A stretch of DNA of 64,000 bases from CAYLXX01 sp964484325. Its GTDB lineage: Bacteria > Patescibacteriota > Microgenomatia > UBA1406 > GWC2-37-13. A program made the translations under genes and the position numbers. The notes beneath the pieces were generated by a model. It was not told where the DNA came from. It made no database searches and worked only from the letters and a program-made list of their open reading frames with translations. The stretch is taken from positions 1 to 64,000 of the forward strand of contig CAZAEE010000005.1 of the NCBI GenBank assembly GCA_964484325.1. The letters are read 5' to 3'. This document shows, piece by piece, positions 34,285-41,925 of the stretch (position 1 is its first letter; every line of letters starts with the position of its first letter).

Positions 34285-34890
34285 ATGAAGACGCAGATTT
34301 CCGAACATTTTCGGAAGAATGATCCAATCCTTTATCAATGGATCGAGCGAATCTTCATTGAAGAACTACATCCTCATGAAAATCTGTATGAACATATATG
34401 CGATCAAATAATTTCTCAACAGTTATCGGGAAAAGCGGCCGAAACGATCTTTAAAAAATTTAAAAAGCTTTTTCCGAAAGGAAAAATTACAGCCGTGGCA
34501 CTTTTAAAAATTCCTGATGAAAAATTACGAGCTTGTGGTACTTCTTGGGCAAAAGTGCGCTCATTGAAAGATCTGGCTTCAAAAGTGAAAAATAAAGAAC
34601 TTGATCTGGAAAATCTCTCCAATTTAACAAATGAAGATGTGATTGTTGAACTTACAAAGGTTAAGGGTATCGGTCCCTGGACAGCCGAAATGTTTCTCAT
34701 GTTTACTCTCAATCGTGAAGATGTTTTTTCCCATGGAGATCTTGGTTTACGAAATGCTATCAAAAAAATCTATGGTTTTAAAAAAGAGCCAACGCGTCAA
34801 CAAATCGAAAAAATAGTTAAAAAATGGTCGCCGTATCGGACATTTGCCTCTCGAATACTTTGGCGCTCACTCCTTATAAAAGAAAATTGA
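34285..34890 (+). CDS. AlkA-like DNA-3-methyladenine glycosylase (HhH-GPD)
   Basis: A 201-residue HhH-GPD DNA glycosylase. The hairpin LTKVKGIGPWTAEMFLMF and the catalytic Asp in FSHGDLGLRNAI place it with AlkA/Mag1 rather than with MutY/Nth (no iron-sulfur Cys). It removes alkylated purines. It lacks the N-terminal AlkA domain, like yeast Mag1-type short forms. Two genes further an alkyltransferase-like protein is encoded, so alkylation repair functions cluster here. Confidence 0.9.
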   Translation: MKTQISEHFRKNDPILYQWIERIFIEELHPHENLYEHICDQIISQQLSGKAAETIFKKFKKLFPKGKITAVALLKIPDEKLRACGTSWAKVRSLKDLASKVKNKELDLENLSNLTNEDVIVELTKVKGIGPWTAEMFLMFTLNREDVFSHGDLGLRNAIKKIYGFKKEPTRQQIEKIVKKWSPYRTFASRILWRSLLIKEN

Positions 34891-34905
34891 GTATAATATC
34901 CCACA

Positions 34906-35841
34906 ATGACAGAACGATCACCTATTCAGAAAGTTACCCATCGACTCATTGACGAATCGTTAAACCCAATCGTCGGTCCTTTATCACGTTTTCTTCTTCA
35001 GGAAAAAAGCTTACCTGTTTTCAAAAGTATGGTCGATGTAGATTTTCCTCAATCACATCAGAAAAAATTAGCACTCTATCTAGATGAGGGCTACAAAATT
35101 TTTAGTCTTTCAAATCACCGTAGTCACGCGGATGGATTAATAACTTCATTTGTCACAGAGCCACTTTCTGAACAATTTAATCTAAACGGATATCTTTTAA
35201 TCGTAGCTGCTTCGCTAAGAACTGGCCACCAAGGTAAAGTCATGAAAAAATTCTTTTTATCGCTTGAGGAATGCTTATCACACCATTCATTACGGACAGT
35301 TGATATGATTCGTGCCGCAGATAAAGATCTTGGTGTTCAAGGAAGTAACTTTGAACACCTCAAGCAGGTACTAGCGGCTCCAGCAGAAAATATCGGTGTC
35401 CATATGTTTCCTGAAGGCCGCTTACATGGTGGAAGAAAAAAAGTTGATACTAACTCAAACAGATTCACAAATGGGATGATTGCCCCTGACAAAGAAACCC
35501 AAAAACTAGTTCAGAAAATTTCAACCGCAGATAACATGGTCATATTACCTATGGGTATTTTAGGTACCGAAAAGATTTTTTCTCCAAGCGGTCTGTTCAT
35601 CACTAAATTTTTTATGCAGGAGTTTATCAAACGCCAGAATCCAAATCATCAACTGCAACCGTTTACTCGGGTTACCATTGGTGAACCGTTTGCTGTTGAT
35701 GAACTAGAGTCTCAGGGCGTAAATGTAAACAATCCACAAGAGCTCACTGAACACTATATGGGTCAGATTGCAAGACTTTTACCTCCAGAAATCCAGGGAC
35801 AATATGTCTTTAGTTACGCAGCTTACTCTAAAGCAGTTTAA
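34906..35841 (+). CDS. PlsC-like acyltransferase
   Basis: A 311-residue soluble or peripheral protein with the acyltransferase motif NHRSHAD (H-x4-D) at about 65-71 and the second motif FPEGRLHGGR at about 169-178. It probably makes phosphatidic acid or another acylated lipid, but the substrate is open. It is 15 bases after the glycosylase gene and has TATAAT eight bases before its ATG, so it may be expressed separately. Confidence 0.8.
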   Translation: MTERSPIQKVTHRLIDESLNPIVGPLSRFLLQEKSLPVFKSMVDVDFPQSHQKKLALYLDEGYKIFSLSNHRSHADGLITSFVTEPLSEQFNLNGYLLIVAASLRTGHQGKVMKKFFLSLEECLSHHSLRTVDMIRAADKDLGVQGSNFEHLKQVLAAPAENIGVHMFPEGRLHGGRKKVDTNSNRFTNGMIAPDKETQKLVQKISTADNMVILPMGILGTEKIFSPSGLFITKFFMQEFIKRQNPNHQLQPFTRVTIGEPFAVDELESQGVNVNNPQELTEHYMGQIARLLPPEIQGQYVFSYAAYSKAV

Positions 35842-35863
35842 AAAATTTACATATATTTGATGT

Positions 35864-36247
35864 ATGTCTCCCTTTAAGACTCGAGTAATTCAAATAGTTT
35901 CGCATATTCCGTACGGTCATGTCATGAGTTATGGACAAGTTGCCAGTTACGGCGGTGCTCCCCGTGGCGCTCGACAAGTAGGTTGGATACTAAATCAGCT
36001 GGACGAACAAATCGAGTTACCTTGGTGGAGAGTGGTCAATAATCAAGGCCGAATATCTATCAAAGGCTCGCGAAACAGTCCCCAGCATATGAAAAACATG
36101 TTAGAAAAAGAAGGGCTAATAATTAAAGATGATCTCACATTTAACATCGAAATGTATCGCTACACTGCTACTATTGAGGACTTAAAAAAATGGCAACTTC
36201 CGGAACAATACTTAGAACTGGTGAACGCAAAATATCTGAAGTTCTAA
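35864..36247 (+). CDS. Alkyltransferase-like (ATL) DNA repair protein, Trp in place of the acceptor Cys
   Basis: A 127-residue protein of the O6-methylguanine-DNA methyltransferase C-terminal fold, with MSYGQVASYGGAPRGARQVGW. The active site PCHRV is PWWRV (53-57), with Trp54 instead of the alkyl-accepting Cys. This is the mark of ATL proteins, which bind O6-alkylguanine and hand it to nucleotide excision repair rather than reverse it. The second Trp, replacing the usual His, is rarer. TATATT six bases upstream predicts a leaderless mRNA. Confidence 0.9.
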   Translation: MSPFKTRVIQIVSHIPYGHVMSYGQVASYGGAPRGARQVGWILNQLDEQIELPWWRVVNNQGRISIKGSRNSPQHMKNMLEKEGLIIKDDLTFNIEMYRYTATIEDLKKWQLPEQYLELVNAKYLKF

Positions 36248-36271
36248 TTTTATTTTGTATAATTTTTTATA

Positions 36272-36922
36272 ATGAAATTTACTCATAAAAACTTCAACGG
36301 CATTAAGAGAACTGAACGAATTGAAGCATTTAGTGATGGTGTTTTTGCCATTGCTATCACGCTTCTTATACTAAGCGTTGCTGTACCGGAATTATCGACT
36401 CAAGAGATTTTGAAAGGACAATTAATACCCCATCTCATCTCACTTTGGCCGAAGTTTCTAAGCTACATCATTAGCTTTTCAGTAATTGGAATTTTCTGGG
36501 TCGGTCATCACATCATGTTTGGTTATATCAAACGCTCAGACAGAGTCCTCATGTGGCTTAACATAATTTTACTTATGATAATTTCTTTTATTCCTTTTCC
36601 AGCGGCTCTCATGGGCGAATATGGCAAGGAACAAATTTCTATCATTATCTACGGTGGCACACTTGTGCTTGCAGGATTAGCATTTAAACTGCTTTGGATG
36701 TATGCTTCGTACAATCATCGACTGATCGATAAAAATTTAGATCCATCAATCATTGCAATAGGCTCGAAGGCGATTCTCGTTGCTCCCCTTGTGTACGGCA
36801 TTGCTATAGGAGTATCTTTTATCAATCCGCTTATCAGCATCTTGATTTATATACTTGTACCTCTGCTATATATTCTACCGAGCCCTATTGATATACTCGT
36901 AGAAAATACTCCCGAAAATTAA
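36272..36922 (+). CDS. TMEM175-family (DUF1211) potassium channel-like protein
   Basis: A 216-residue membrane protein with six helices. Helix 1 has the family motif RIEAFSDGVFAIAITLLIL (Phe-Ser-Asp). Bacterial TMEM175 proteins form tetrameric potassium-permeable channels. TATAAT lies nine bases before the ATG. Selectivity cannot be read from sequence here. Confidence 0.9.
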   Translation: MKFTHKNFNGIKRTERIEAFSDGVFAIAITLLILSVAVPELSTQEILKGQLIPHLISLWPKFLSYIISFSVIGIFWVGHHIMFGYIKRSDRVLMWLNIILLMIISFIPFPAALMGEYGKEQISIIIYGGTLVLAGLAFKLLWMYASYNHRLIDKNLDPSIIAIGSKAILVAPLVYGIAIGVSFINPLISILIYILVPLLYILPSPIDILVENTPEN

Positions 36923-36966
36923 TTTTCTTGATAAAATTAACTTCGTTTGTTACAATTTTATTTCAT

Positions 36967-37275
36967 ATGGTTGAACGACCTCAAGAACAGCTCTCTTTTA
37001 TTCAGATTGGCGACTACATCACCGGACAAATACCTAACAACGGCGGACCAATAGAGCATGATCAAGGTTTGGTAAATGGAAGCACAAAAGACACTTATAA
37101 ATTAGTGCGACCCAACATCTACAATCCGCTTCACCCTTATCGAGGAGAAGTCTTGAAGGATAAAGCACAAATCACAAATCCTCCAGAAGATATACAGAAG
37201 GAAGTTGAAAGAATGCAGGAACAACTCGGTATCAGAGAAAAACCTCCTTCACCTATAGGACCTTTTATTTACTAA
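36967..37275 (+). CDS. Hypothetical small soluble protein
   Basis: A 102-residue polar protein (MVERPQEQLSFIQIGDYITG start) rich in Pro, Asn and Gln with no membrane segment or Cys. TACAAT is ten bases upstream of the ATG. ATG 36967 is preferred to a TTG at 36928 that would lie across the promoter. Family unknown. Confidence 0.6.
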   Translation: MVERPQEQLSFIQIGDYITGQIPNNGGPIEHDQGLVNGSTKDTYKLVRPNIYNPLHPYRGEVLKDKAQITNPPEDIQKEVERMQEQLGIREKPPSPIGPFIY

Positions 37276-37281
37276 GAAATG

Positions 37282-37355
37282 TCGGGACGGCGAGACTTGA
37301 ACTCGCGACCTCACGCTCCCAAAGCGTGCGTTCTGGCCATCTGAACTACGTCCCG
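37282..37355 (-). tRNA. tRNA-Pro (anticodon TGG)
   Basis: Read on the minus strand it folds with acceptor CGGGACG/CGTCCCG, D arm GTTC-GAAC, anticodon stem CACGC/GCGTG with loop TTTGGGA (anticodon TGG), and T arm GCGAG-TTCAAGT-CTCGC. The discriminator is A and CCA is not encoded. Length 74. Confidence 0.96.
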
Positions 37356-37405
37356 AAGCTCTCATTTTATCATTTTTCACCTGGATCAGCAAACGCTTGA
37401 AATAG

Positions 37406-37411
37406 TATAAT
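37406..37411 (+). promoter_or_regulatory. -10 box of the nuclease gene, leaderless
   Basis: TATAAT six bases before the ATG at 37418. Confidence 0.6.
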
Positions 37412-37417
37412 GATAGT

Positions 37418-37981
37418 ATGAATAGATTGTTAGTACGCTCAATCATTTCTCTTATTGCGTTACTTATACTCTTAATCACTAATCGTTTCGCTTCACCACT
37501 TATTCCAAACAAACATATATTGCAAATTTCTCCAACAAGTTCTGATGTTTTACCGGCATATTCTCAAATTACCACAGTCACAAGAGTGATTGATGGCGAC
37601 ACGATTCAAATTGACACCGGTCAAAAAGTACGCTACATTGGTATCGACACTCCAGAACTGCATAAACCACGTACTCCTGTCCAATGCTTTGCCAAAGAAG
37701 CCTATGAAAAAAATCGCAACTTAGTCGAAGGCAAGAAAGTTAAGCTGGTGAAAGATGTTTCAGAAACTGATAAATATGGCCGATTACTTCGCTATGTTTA
37801 TCTTCAAGACCAGCCATCAACTGCCAGCTCTGAAGGATTATTTGTCAATGAATATTTAGTGAAAGAAGGCTATGCCCACGCAGCAACGTTTCCACCTGAT
37901 GTGGCTTTTTCAGATCATTTCGTTAAACTGCAAGATGGAGCTAGAAATGAAAACAAAGGATTATGGAGTAACTGTTATTGA
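37418..37981 (+). CDS. Thermonuclease (staphylococcal nuclease-like), anchored
   Basis: A 187-residue secreted or anchored nuclease. A membrane helix at about 5-24 (SIISLIALLILLITNRFA) precedes an SNase domain (about 48-185) with TRVIDGDTIQI, RYIGIDTPEL, and DKYGRLLRYVY. These carry the calcium-binding and catalytic Asp, Arg and Glu. It may digest environmental DNA for nucleotides, a plausible role in a salvage-dependent CPR cell. Its end overlaps the cyclophilin gene by seven bases. Confidence 0.92.
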   Translation: MNRLLVRSIISLIALLILLITNRFASPLIPNKHILQISPTSSDVLPAYSQITTVTRVIDGDTIQIDTGQKVRYIGIDTPELHKPRTPVQCFAKEAYEKNRNLVEGKKVKLVKDVSETDKYGRLLRYVYLQDQPSTASSEGLFVNEYLVKEGYAHAATFPPDVAFSDHFVKLQDGARNENKGLWSNCY

Positions 37982-38655
37982 GGATTATCTTCGATGGTCA
38001 CTTTCTGCATGACGTCTCCAACAACAATTTGATCAACAACGTCTTGACCCTGAATAACTTGACCAAAAATCGTGTAATTAGGAGGCAAAGGATTATCAGC
38101 CAACATGATAAAAAATTGACTACCGTTGGTGTTGGGGCCGGCATTGGCCATGGCGACAATACCTTTGGTGTATTTGCGTTTTACAGGTTCGTCCGCAAAT
38201 GCATATCCAGGACCCCCTGTACCATTGCCATTGGGATCGCCTCCTTGGATAACAAATCCAGGTTCTACTCGATGAAAGGTTAAAGTGTCGTAAAACCCGT
38301 CTTTTGCTAGATAAATGAAGTTTGAGACAGTCTTTGGTGTTTCATCTCCAAACAGTTCAAATTCAATAGTGCCTTTTGCAGTCTGAATCACCGCTTTTTT
38401 ATGGAGAAGCTCATCACTTTTTAGCACATCAGGTGCTCGAGAATATTTTCGATCTCCAAGTTTGGCAAATTTAGGTGTTGGCATAGGTGTTAAGGTAACA
38501 GTTGGAATTATATCAGAAGCGTCTTTTTGAGAGGAAGACTGCTGGATAAAATGAATCATATCTGCGTTTGGAGTATTTGATAAAAAGTACAATCCCACTC
38601 CAAGACAGATAAGAGCAATAATTACCACTAGTGTAATAAGCAACTTAGATTTCAT
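37975..38655 (-). CDS. Cyclophilin-type peptidyl-prolyl isomerase, anchored
   Basis: A 226-residue protein with a membrane helix (about 5-27), a Thr/Pro linker and a cyclophilin domain (about 80-225): FHRVEPGFVIQGGDP, NTNGSQFFIML and FGQVIQGQDVV are the family core. It would assist folding outside the membrane. It starts three bases after the small Cys-protein gene. Confidence 0.93.
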   Translation of the reverse strand: MKSKLLITLVVIIALICLGVGLYFLSNTPNADMIHFIQQSSSQKDASDIIPTVTLTPMPTPKFAKLGDRKYSRAPDVLKSDELLHKKAVIQTAKGTIEFELFGDETPKTVSNFIYLAKDGFYDTLTFHRVEPGFVIQGGDPNGNGTGGPGYAFADEPVKRKYTKGIVAMANAGPNTNGSQFFIMLADNPLPPNYTIFGQVIQGQDVVDQIVVGDVMQKVTIEDNPQ

Positions 38656-38658
38656 AGC

Positions 38659-38826
38659 TTATTTGTCTTTTTTCGTTGTTTTCTCAAGAAGCTCCATCAT
38701 ATTCCGCTTGGCCGCATTAACATCCATCTCCATGACCTTTGCTGCCGCCTGGATATCTTCCTCGGTAATATTTTCTTCATGGCCCATTTTATCATGAGGA
38801 TCTCCACAACCACAGTTATAACACAT
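38659..38826 (-). CDS. Small Cys-rich protein, CPR type
   Basis: A 55-residue protein beginning MCYNCGCGDPHDKMGHEENI, with three Cys (C2, C5, C7) and His residues fit for metal binding, then an acidic/basic amphipathic helix (TEEDIQAAAKVMEMDVNAAKRN). Such proteins are common in Microgenomates. It is co-transcribed with the cyclophilin gene three bases downstream. Function unknown. Confidence 0.75.
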   Translation of the reverse strand: MCYNCGCGDPHDKMGHEENITEEDIQAAAKVMEMDVNAAKRNMMELLEKTTKKDK

Positions 38827-38874
38827 AGGCTAGTTCTTTATAACTTATAAAAAATAGCGTATTATTAATTATAT

Positions 38875-39597
38875 ATGAATCCTGTCCAAATGAAAAGTTA
38901 TTTCATTAAGAAAGTCCAAAGGACTAAGGATACGTATTCATTTTTTTTTAAAAAACCGGATTATTTTGAATTTACTGCCGGCCAGTACAATAAGTGGACA
39001 ATTCCTGTTGAACATCCTGATGAACGAGGAAATTGGCGGTTTTTCACGATTTCATCAGCTCCTTACGAAGAAGATCTGATGATCACGACAAAAATCGTTC
39101 AAAGTACTTTTAAAAAAACCTTACTCACCTTAAATGAACATCAAGAAATTGATGTTTATGGTCCTTTAGGTACATTTACTCTTGGCAATCCAGCAGAACA
39201 TCATGTTTTTCTTGCTGGAGGTATCGGACTTACTCCTTATCACAGTATGATTAAGCAAGCCGCCCACGCTGGGTGGACAACACCGATCACACTTATCGTT
39301 TCTTATAGCACAACTGAGGATATTCTTTTTCATGATGAATTTCAGACAATCGCTCAAGAGCATACGTGGTTTATGTTTCATGAAACAATCACGAAACCGG
39401 AAGTGTCAAAGCAGCCATGGACCGGCTCCACAGGTCGGGTTGATGAAGCGATGATTCGCAATTTTGTTCCTGATTTTCAAACATGTATCTTCTATTTATG
39501 CGGACCGCCTCCGATGGTAGAGGCTTTGCAAAAAGTGATGATTCAGATTGGTATTGGAGACAAACAAGTCAGAATTGAACGTTTTACCGGATATTAA
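38875..39597 (+). CDS. FAD-binding ferredoxin-NADP reductase-like oxidoreductase
   Basis: A 240-residue reductase. The flavin-binding motif is RFFTISSAP (about 57-65), nucleotide binding is AGGIGLTPYHSM (about 118-129), and the NAD(P) end is YLCGPPPMVEAL. There is no iron-sulfur domain, so it needs a partner carrier; the flavodoxin gene begins six bases downstream and is the likely one. Confidence 0.88.
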   Translation: MNPVQMKSYFIKKVQRTKDTYSFFFKKPDYFEFTAGQYNKWTIPVEHPDERGNWRFFTISSAPYEEDLMITTKIVQSTFKKTLLTLNEHQEIDVYGPLGTFTLGNPAEHHVFLAGGIGLTPYHSMIKQAAHAGWTTPITLIVSYSTTEDILFHDEFQTIAQEHTWFMFHETITKPEVSKQPWTGSTGRVDEAMIRNFVPDFQTCIFYLCGPPPMVEALQKVMIQIGIGDKQVRIERFTGY

Positions 39598-39603
39598 TCG
39601 TAT

Positions 39604-40092
39604 ATGAAAACTCTAATCATATATGCCACGTATTCAAGCGGTACCCAAACTGCCAGTGAAGTACTTACCGATACATTAGAAACGTTTGGCTATGATGTTA
39701 CTATGAAAAATGTTGCCGACATTAATCTAGATGAAATTGCACACTACGATCTTGTTATTCTTGGATCTCCCAGTTGGATGATCGATCATAAAGATGGTCA
39801 GCCCCATCATCTATTTTTGGAGTTTTTTAATAAAGTTGGTAGTCGAGAATTTAAAAATGTTCTGTTTGCAGTTTTTGGTTTAGGAGACAGTTCTTTTGCC
39901 CATTTTTGTGGCGCGGTCGACCATCTTGAAGAATTCGTTGATCAGGTGAATGGTACATTACTTTCACCATCTTTGAAAATTGACAGTTATTACTTTAATC
40001 AGGAAAAAAATGACGAACTCCTGAGAAACTGGTTGCACGAAGTCATAAAAAACCTTCCCGATATGACATCGGGAAGGCTATCTCACTTATAA
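39604..40092 (+). CDS. Flavodoxin
   Basis: A 162-residue FMN electron carrier. The phosphate loop is in YATYSSGTQTAS (8-19), the W-loop in LGSPSWMIDHKDGQP, and the last loop in FGLGDSSFAHFCGAVDHLEE. It forms an operon with the reductase just upstream, a soluble NAD(P)H-to-flavodoxin chain. The final recipient is not encoded nearby. Confidence 0.88.
   Translation: MKTLIIYATYSSGTQTASEVLTDTLETFGYDVTMKNVADINLDEIAHYDLVILGSPSWMIDHKDGQPHHLFLEFFNKVGSREFKNVLFAVFGLGDSSFAHFCGAVDHLEEFVDQVNGTLLSPSLKIDSYYFNQEKNDELLRNWLHEVIKNLPDMTSGRLSHL
40053..40077 (-). terminator. Rho-independent terminator, minus strand
   Basis: A perfect 10-bp stem CCTTCCCGAT/ATCGGGAAGG with a 5-base loop inside the end of the flavodoxin gene. 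The T-run is on the minus strand (the plus strand has the A-run before it), so it should stop leftward transcription, for instance from the small minus-strand genes at 40878-41280. Confidence 0.65.
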
Positions 40093-40163
40093 CCTCACAT
40101 GCAATTGAGAAAGAGGGAAGAAAATATATTTTCATAAATAGAATACTCCAACAGCGTTAGAGA

Positions 40164-40243
40164 CCAATGAGAGTTAGGTAATAAAATAGTAAGAAGATTC
40201 TTACCTATTTATTGCCTTTTATTCAATGTATTCTCATCGGCCG
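40164..40243 (+). terminator. Terminator-like nested hairpin between flavodoxin and the next gene
   Basis: An inner hairpin (40176-40217: 10 bp, small internal loop, 6-7 bp) is followed by TTTATT, and an outer stem pairs CCAATGAGA (40164) with TCTCATCGG (40232). It can end the reductase-flavodoxin transcript. The outer stem is more than a terminator needs, so a regulatory or small-RNA role is possible. The rest of the gap to 40270 shows nothing else. Confidence 0.45.
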
Positions 40244-40288
40244 ACTTTAAACTAGCAAAATGACACACAAAAGGAGGTGGATCTATCT

Positions 40289-40480
40289 ATGGCAGTGATT
40301 AACAACGCCGCTCCTACAAACGATTCAGGAAATGGTATGGGTTTTTTTCTCGGGGTAGCTTTATTTATCATCTTTGTTGTAATACTTATTTATTATATTC
40401 TCCCGCAACTTCAGTCATTTCGACCAGCTCCCCAGATAAATATTCCAGGTCAAATCGACGTGAACATCAAGCAAAAATAA
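40289..40480 (+). CDS. Small single-span membrane protein with strong Shine-Dalgarno
   Basis: A 63-residue protein, MAVINNAAPTNDSGNGMGFF start, one membrane helix at about 17-39 (FFLGVALFIIFVVILIYYIL), then a polar Pro/Ile tail INIPGQIDVNIKQK that suggests a beta strand or interaction tail. AAGGAGGT at 40271-40278 lies ten bases before the ATG. Function unknown. Confidence 0.75.
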   Translation: MAVINNAAPTNDSGNGMGFFLGVALFIIFVVILIYYILPQLQSFRPAPQINIPGQIDVNIKQK

Positions 40481-40514
40481 GCATATTGAGTCTTTTTATG
40501 TATAATAACGTAAG

Positions 40515-40874
40515 ATGCAAAAAACTATCTGGGTCATCGACGACGACGATGCGATTCTGGAAGTTTTTCAAATCATCCTCCAAGAAGATGGTTACAACGT
40601 AGAAATCATTAAGGACGGGCGCTCCGTCGAAGCTCGACTGCGGCAAGAAAAACCAGCATTAATTTTTTTAGATATTCTCATGTCTGGCATAGACGGTCGA
40701 GATGTTGCAAAAATAATCAAAGATGATCCCAAAACAGCTAACATACCTATCATTATTACATCAGCTGATACGGGTATTGAGGAAAAAGCTCAAGAAGCAA
40801 GCGCAGATACTTACTTAAAAAAACCATTCCAAATCTCAGATGTGACTCGACTGGTAAAAAAATATCTCAAATAG
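40515..40874 (+). CDS. Receiver-only response regulator
   Basis: A 119-residue receiver with DDDD near residues 8-11, phosphoacceptor Asp in LIFLDILMSGIDG (about 52), Thr in ITSAD and Lys in LKKPFQ. No output domain and no kinase beside it. It is close in sequence to the receiver at 4163-4528 and could be fed by the same kinase. TATAAT is eight bases upstream of the ATG. Confidence 0.92.
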   Translation: MQKTIWVIDDDDAILEVFQIILQEDGYNVEIIKDGRSVEARLRQEKPALIFLDILMSGIDGRDVAKIIKDDPKTANIPIIITSADTGIEEKAQEASADTYLKKPFQISDVTRLVKKYLK

Positions 40875-40877
40875 ATA

Positions 40878-41048
40878 TTATGGCTTCATGTAAAGTCCGC
40901 CAACATATCCTGCCAGAAGCATCGCGGCGACGATGATGAAAACTACACCAAACTGTATGATCATGCTTGGTCCCAATGAGCTTTTATGAGACGTACCAGA
41001 TGATCTTCTTGAGGTAGAATGTCGTGTTTTTAATCTTCTTTTTGCCAT
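40878..41048 (-). CDS. Small basic single-span membrane protein
   Basis: A 56-residue protein with a strongly basic, Ser/Arg-rich N terminus (MAKRRLKTRHSTSRRSSGTS) and one membrane helix at about 29-52 (MIIQFGVVFIIVAAMLLAGYVG). It lies tail to tail with the receiver gene, three bases apart. The in-frame coding and basic-then-hydrophobic layout support it; function unknown. Confidence 0.6.
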   Translation of the reverse strand: MAKRRLKTRHSTSRRSSGTSHKSSLGPSMIIQFGVVFIIVAAMLLAGYVGGLYMKP

Positions 41049-41133
41049 TTTGATTACAAAAAACTTTTAATCTTTATATTGAGAATAAGAAAAATTGACA
41101 ACTTTGTCAAGTGATGTACGAGTTACGTTGATA

Positions 41134-41280
41134 TTAGCCTCCGCCTGGATGTTTTTGAGCTGCTTTTTTGGCAAGATGATCTTCGCTTGCGTGAGCGAGC
41201 TCTCTTTTGTGGCTCGGCTGCAGTTTACGCCGAAGTGACACTCGAATCTTTTCCTTTAGGCGCGTGAAGTTTCCAGTCAT
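41134..41280 (-). CDS. Small basic protein divergent from lexA
   Basis: A 48-residue protein, MTGNFTRLKEKIRVSLRRKL start, ending KKAAQKHPGGG, basic and without a membrane segment. It has a good promoter: TTGTCA (41310-41315), 17 bases, TATTAT (41287-41292), and the ATG is six bases further, so it should be leaderless. The shared region with lexA contains the palindromic operator, so it may belong to the SOS response. Family unknown. Confidence 0.65.
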   Translation of the reverse strand: MTGNFTRLKEKIRVSLRRKLQPSHKRELAHASEDHLAKKAAQKHPGGG

Positions 41281-41286
41281 ACTCAG

Positions 41287-41338
41287 ATAATACTCTATCA
41301 TAATCTGCTTGACAATGTAAACAATCGTTTACTATACT
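41287..41338. promoter_or_regulatory. Divergent promoter region of lexA and the 48-residue gene
   Basis: Plus strand: TTGACA (41309-41314), 18 bases, TATACT (41333-41338) for lexA. Minus strand: TTGTCA (41310-41315), 17 bases, TATTAT (41287-41292). The two -35 boxes overlap because TTGACAA reads TTGTCAA on the other strand. Confidence 0.75.
41317..41332 (+). promoter_or_regulatory. Putative LexA operator
   Basis: GTAAACAATCGTTTAC: 6-bp arms GTAAAC/GTTTAC around AATC. It fills the spacer between the lexA -35 and -10 boxes and touches the -35 of the divergent gene, as expected for an autorepressor site. The sequence is not the Escherichia coli or Bacillus box. Confidence 0.65.
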
Positions 41339-41352
41339 TAAGAGTAATTCCT

Positions 41353-41925
41353 ATGACCAAAGACAGATTGAGCATTATTAAGAAGTTTTATCGCCACTAT
41401 CGCCGACTTCCTTCTTATCAGGAGATGCTTGATCTTTTTAACTTAGCATCCAAGAAATCTGTTTTCACCACAGTTCAAAAATGGCTTCAAGAAGGACTCC
41501 TAAAAAAAGAAAATAATAAACTGTCTCCGACTACCAAGTTCTTCGCCTTGCCACTCTACGGTACAATCAAAGCAGGATTTCCAATCATTGCCGAGGAAAA
41601 CAAAGAATATCTCTCCCTTGATGAATATCTTATAGGTGATCCAACTTCTTCATTTCTTCTTAAGGTACGCGGGGATTCGCTCATTGGAGAGGGAATTTAT
41701 GATGGTGACATCGTTATTATCGAGCGAACTAAACAAGCAAGCTTCGGCGACATTGTGCTGGCGGAAATTGATCGGGAGTTCACTCTGAAAATTCTCAACC
41801 GGGATCGCAAGAAAAAAATCACCTATTTACAAGCAGCCAATCCCAACTATCCACCGTTCTATCCCAAGTATGAACTGAAAATTCACGGTGTCGTGAAAGC
41901 TATTATCCGTAAACTACATAACTAA
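41353..41925 (+). CDS. lexA: LexA-type SOS repressor
   Basis: A 190-residue repressor. N-terminal winged helix (about 1-60: LPSYQEMLDLFNLASKKSVFTTVQKWLQEGLL) and C-terminal S24 peptidase domain. The self-cleavage site is A74-G75 (IKAGFPI), the nucleophile S109 in VRGDSLI, the base K146 in TLKIL. It should cut itself with RecA-ssDNA and release SOS genes. The palindrome in its own promoter is the likely operator. Confidence 0.93.
   Translation: MTKDRLSIIKKFYRHYRRLPSYQEMLDLFNLASKKSVFTTVQKWLQEGLLKKENNKLSPTTKFFALPLYGTIKAGFPIIAEENKEYLSLDEYLIGDPTSSFLLKVRGDSLIGEGIYDGDIVIIERTKQASFGDIVLAEIDREFTLKILNRDRKKKITYLQAANPNYPPFYPKYELKIHGVVKAIIRKLHN

Noticed and set aside
40053..40077. Terminator for the flavodoxin gene on the plus strand
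   Set aside because: The T-run is on the minus strand, so the stem works leftward; the plus strand ends later at about 40176-40220.
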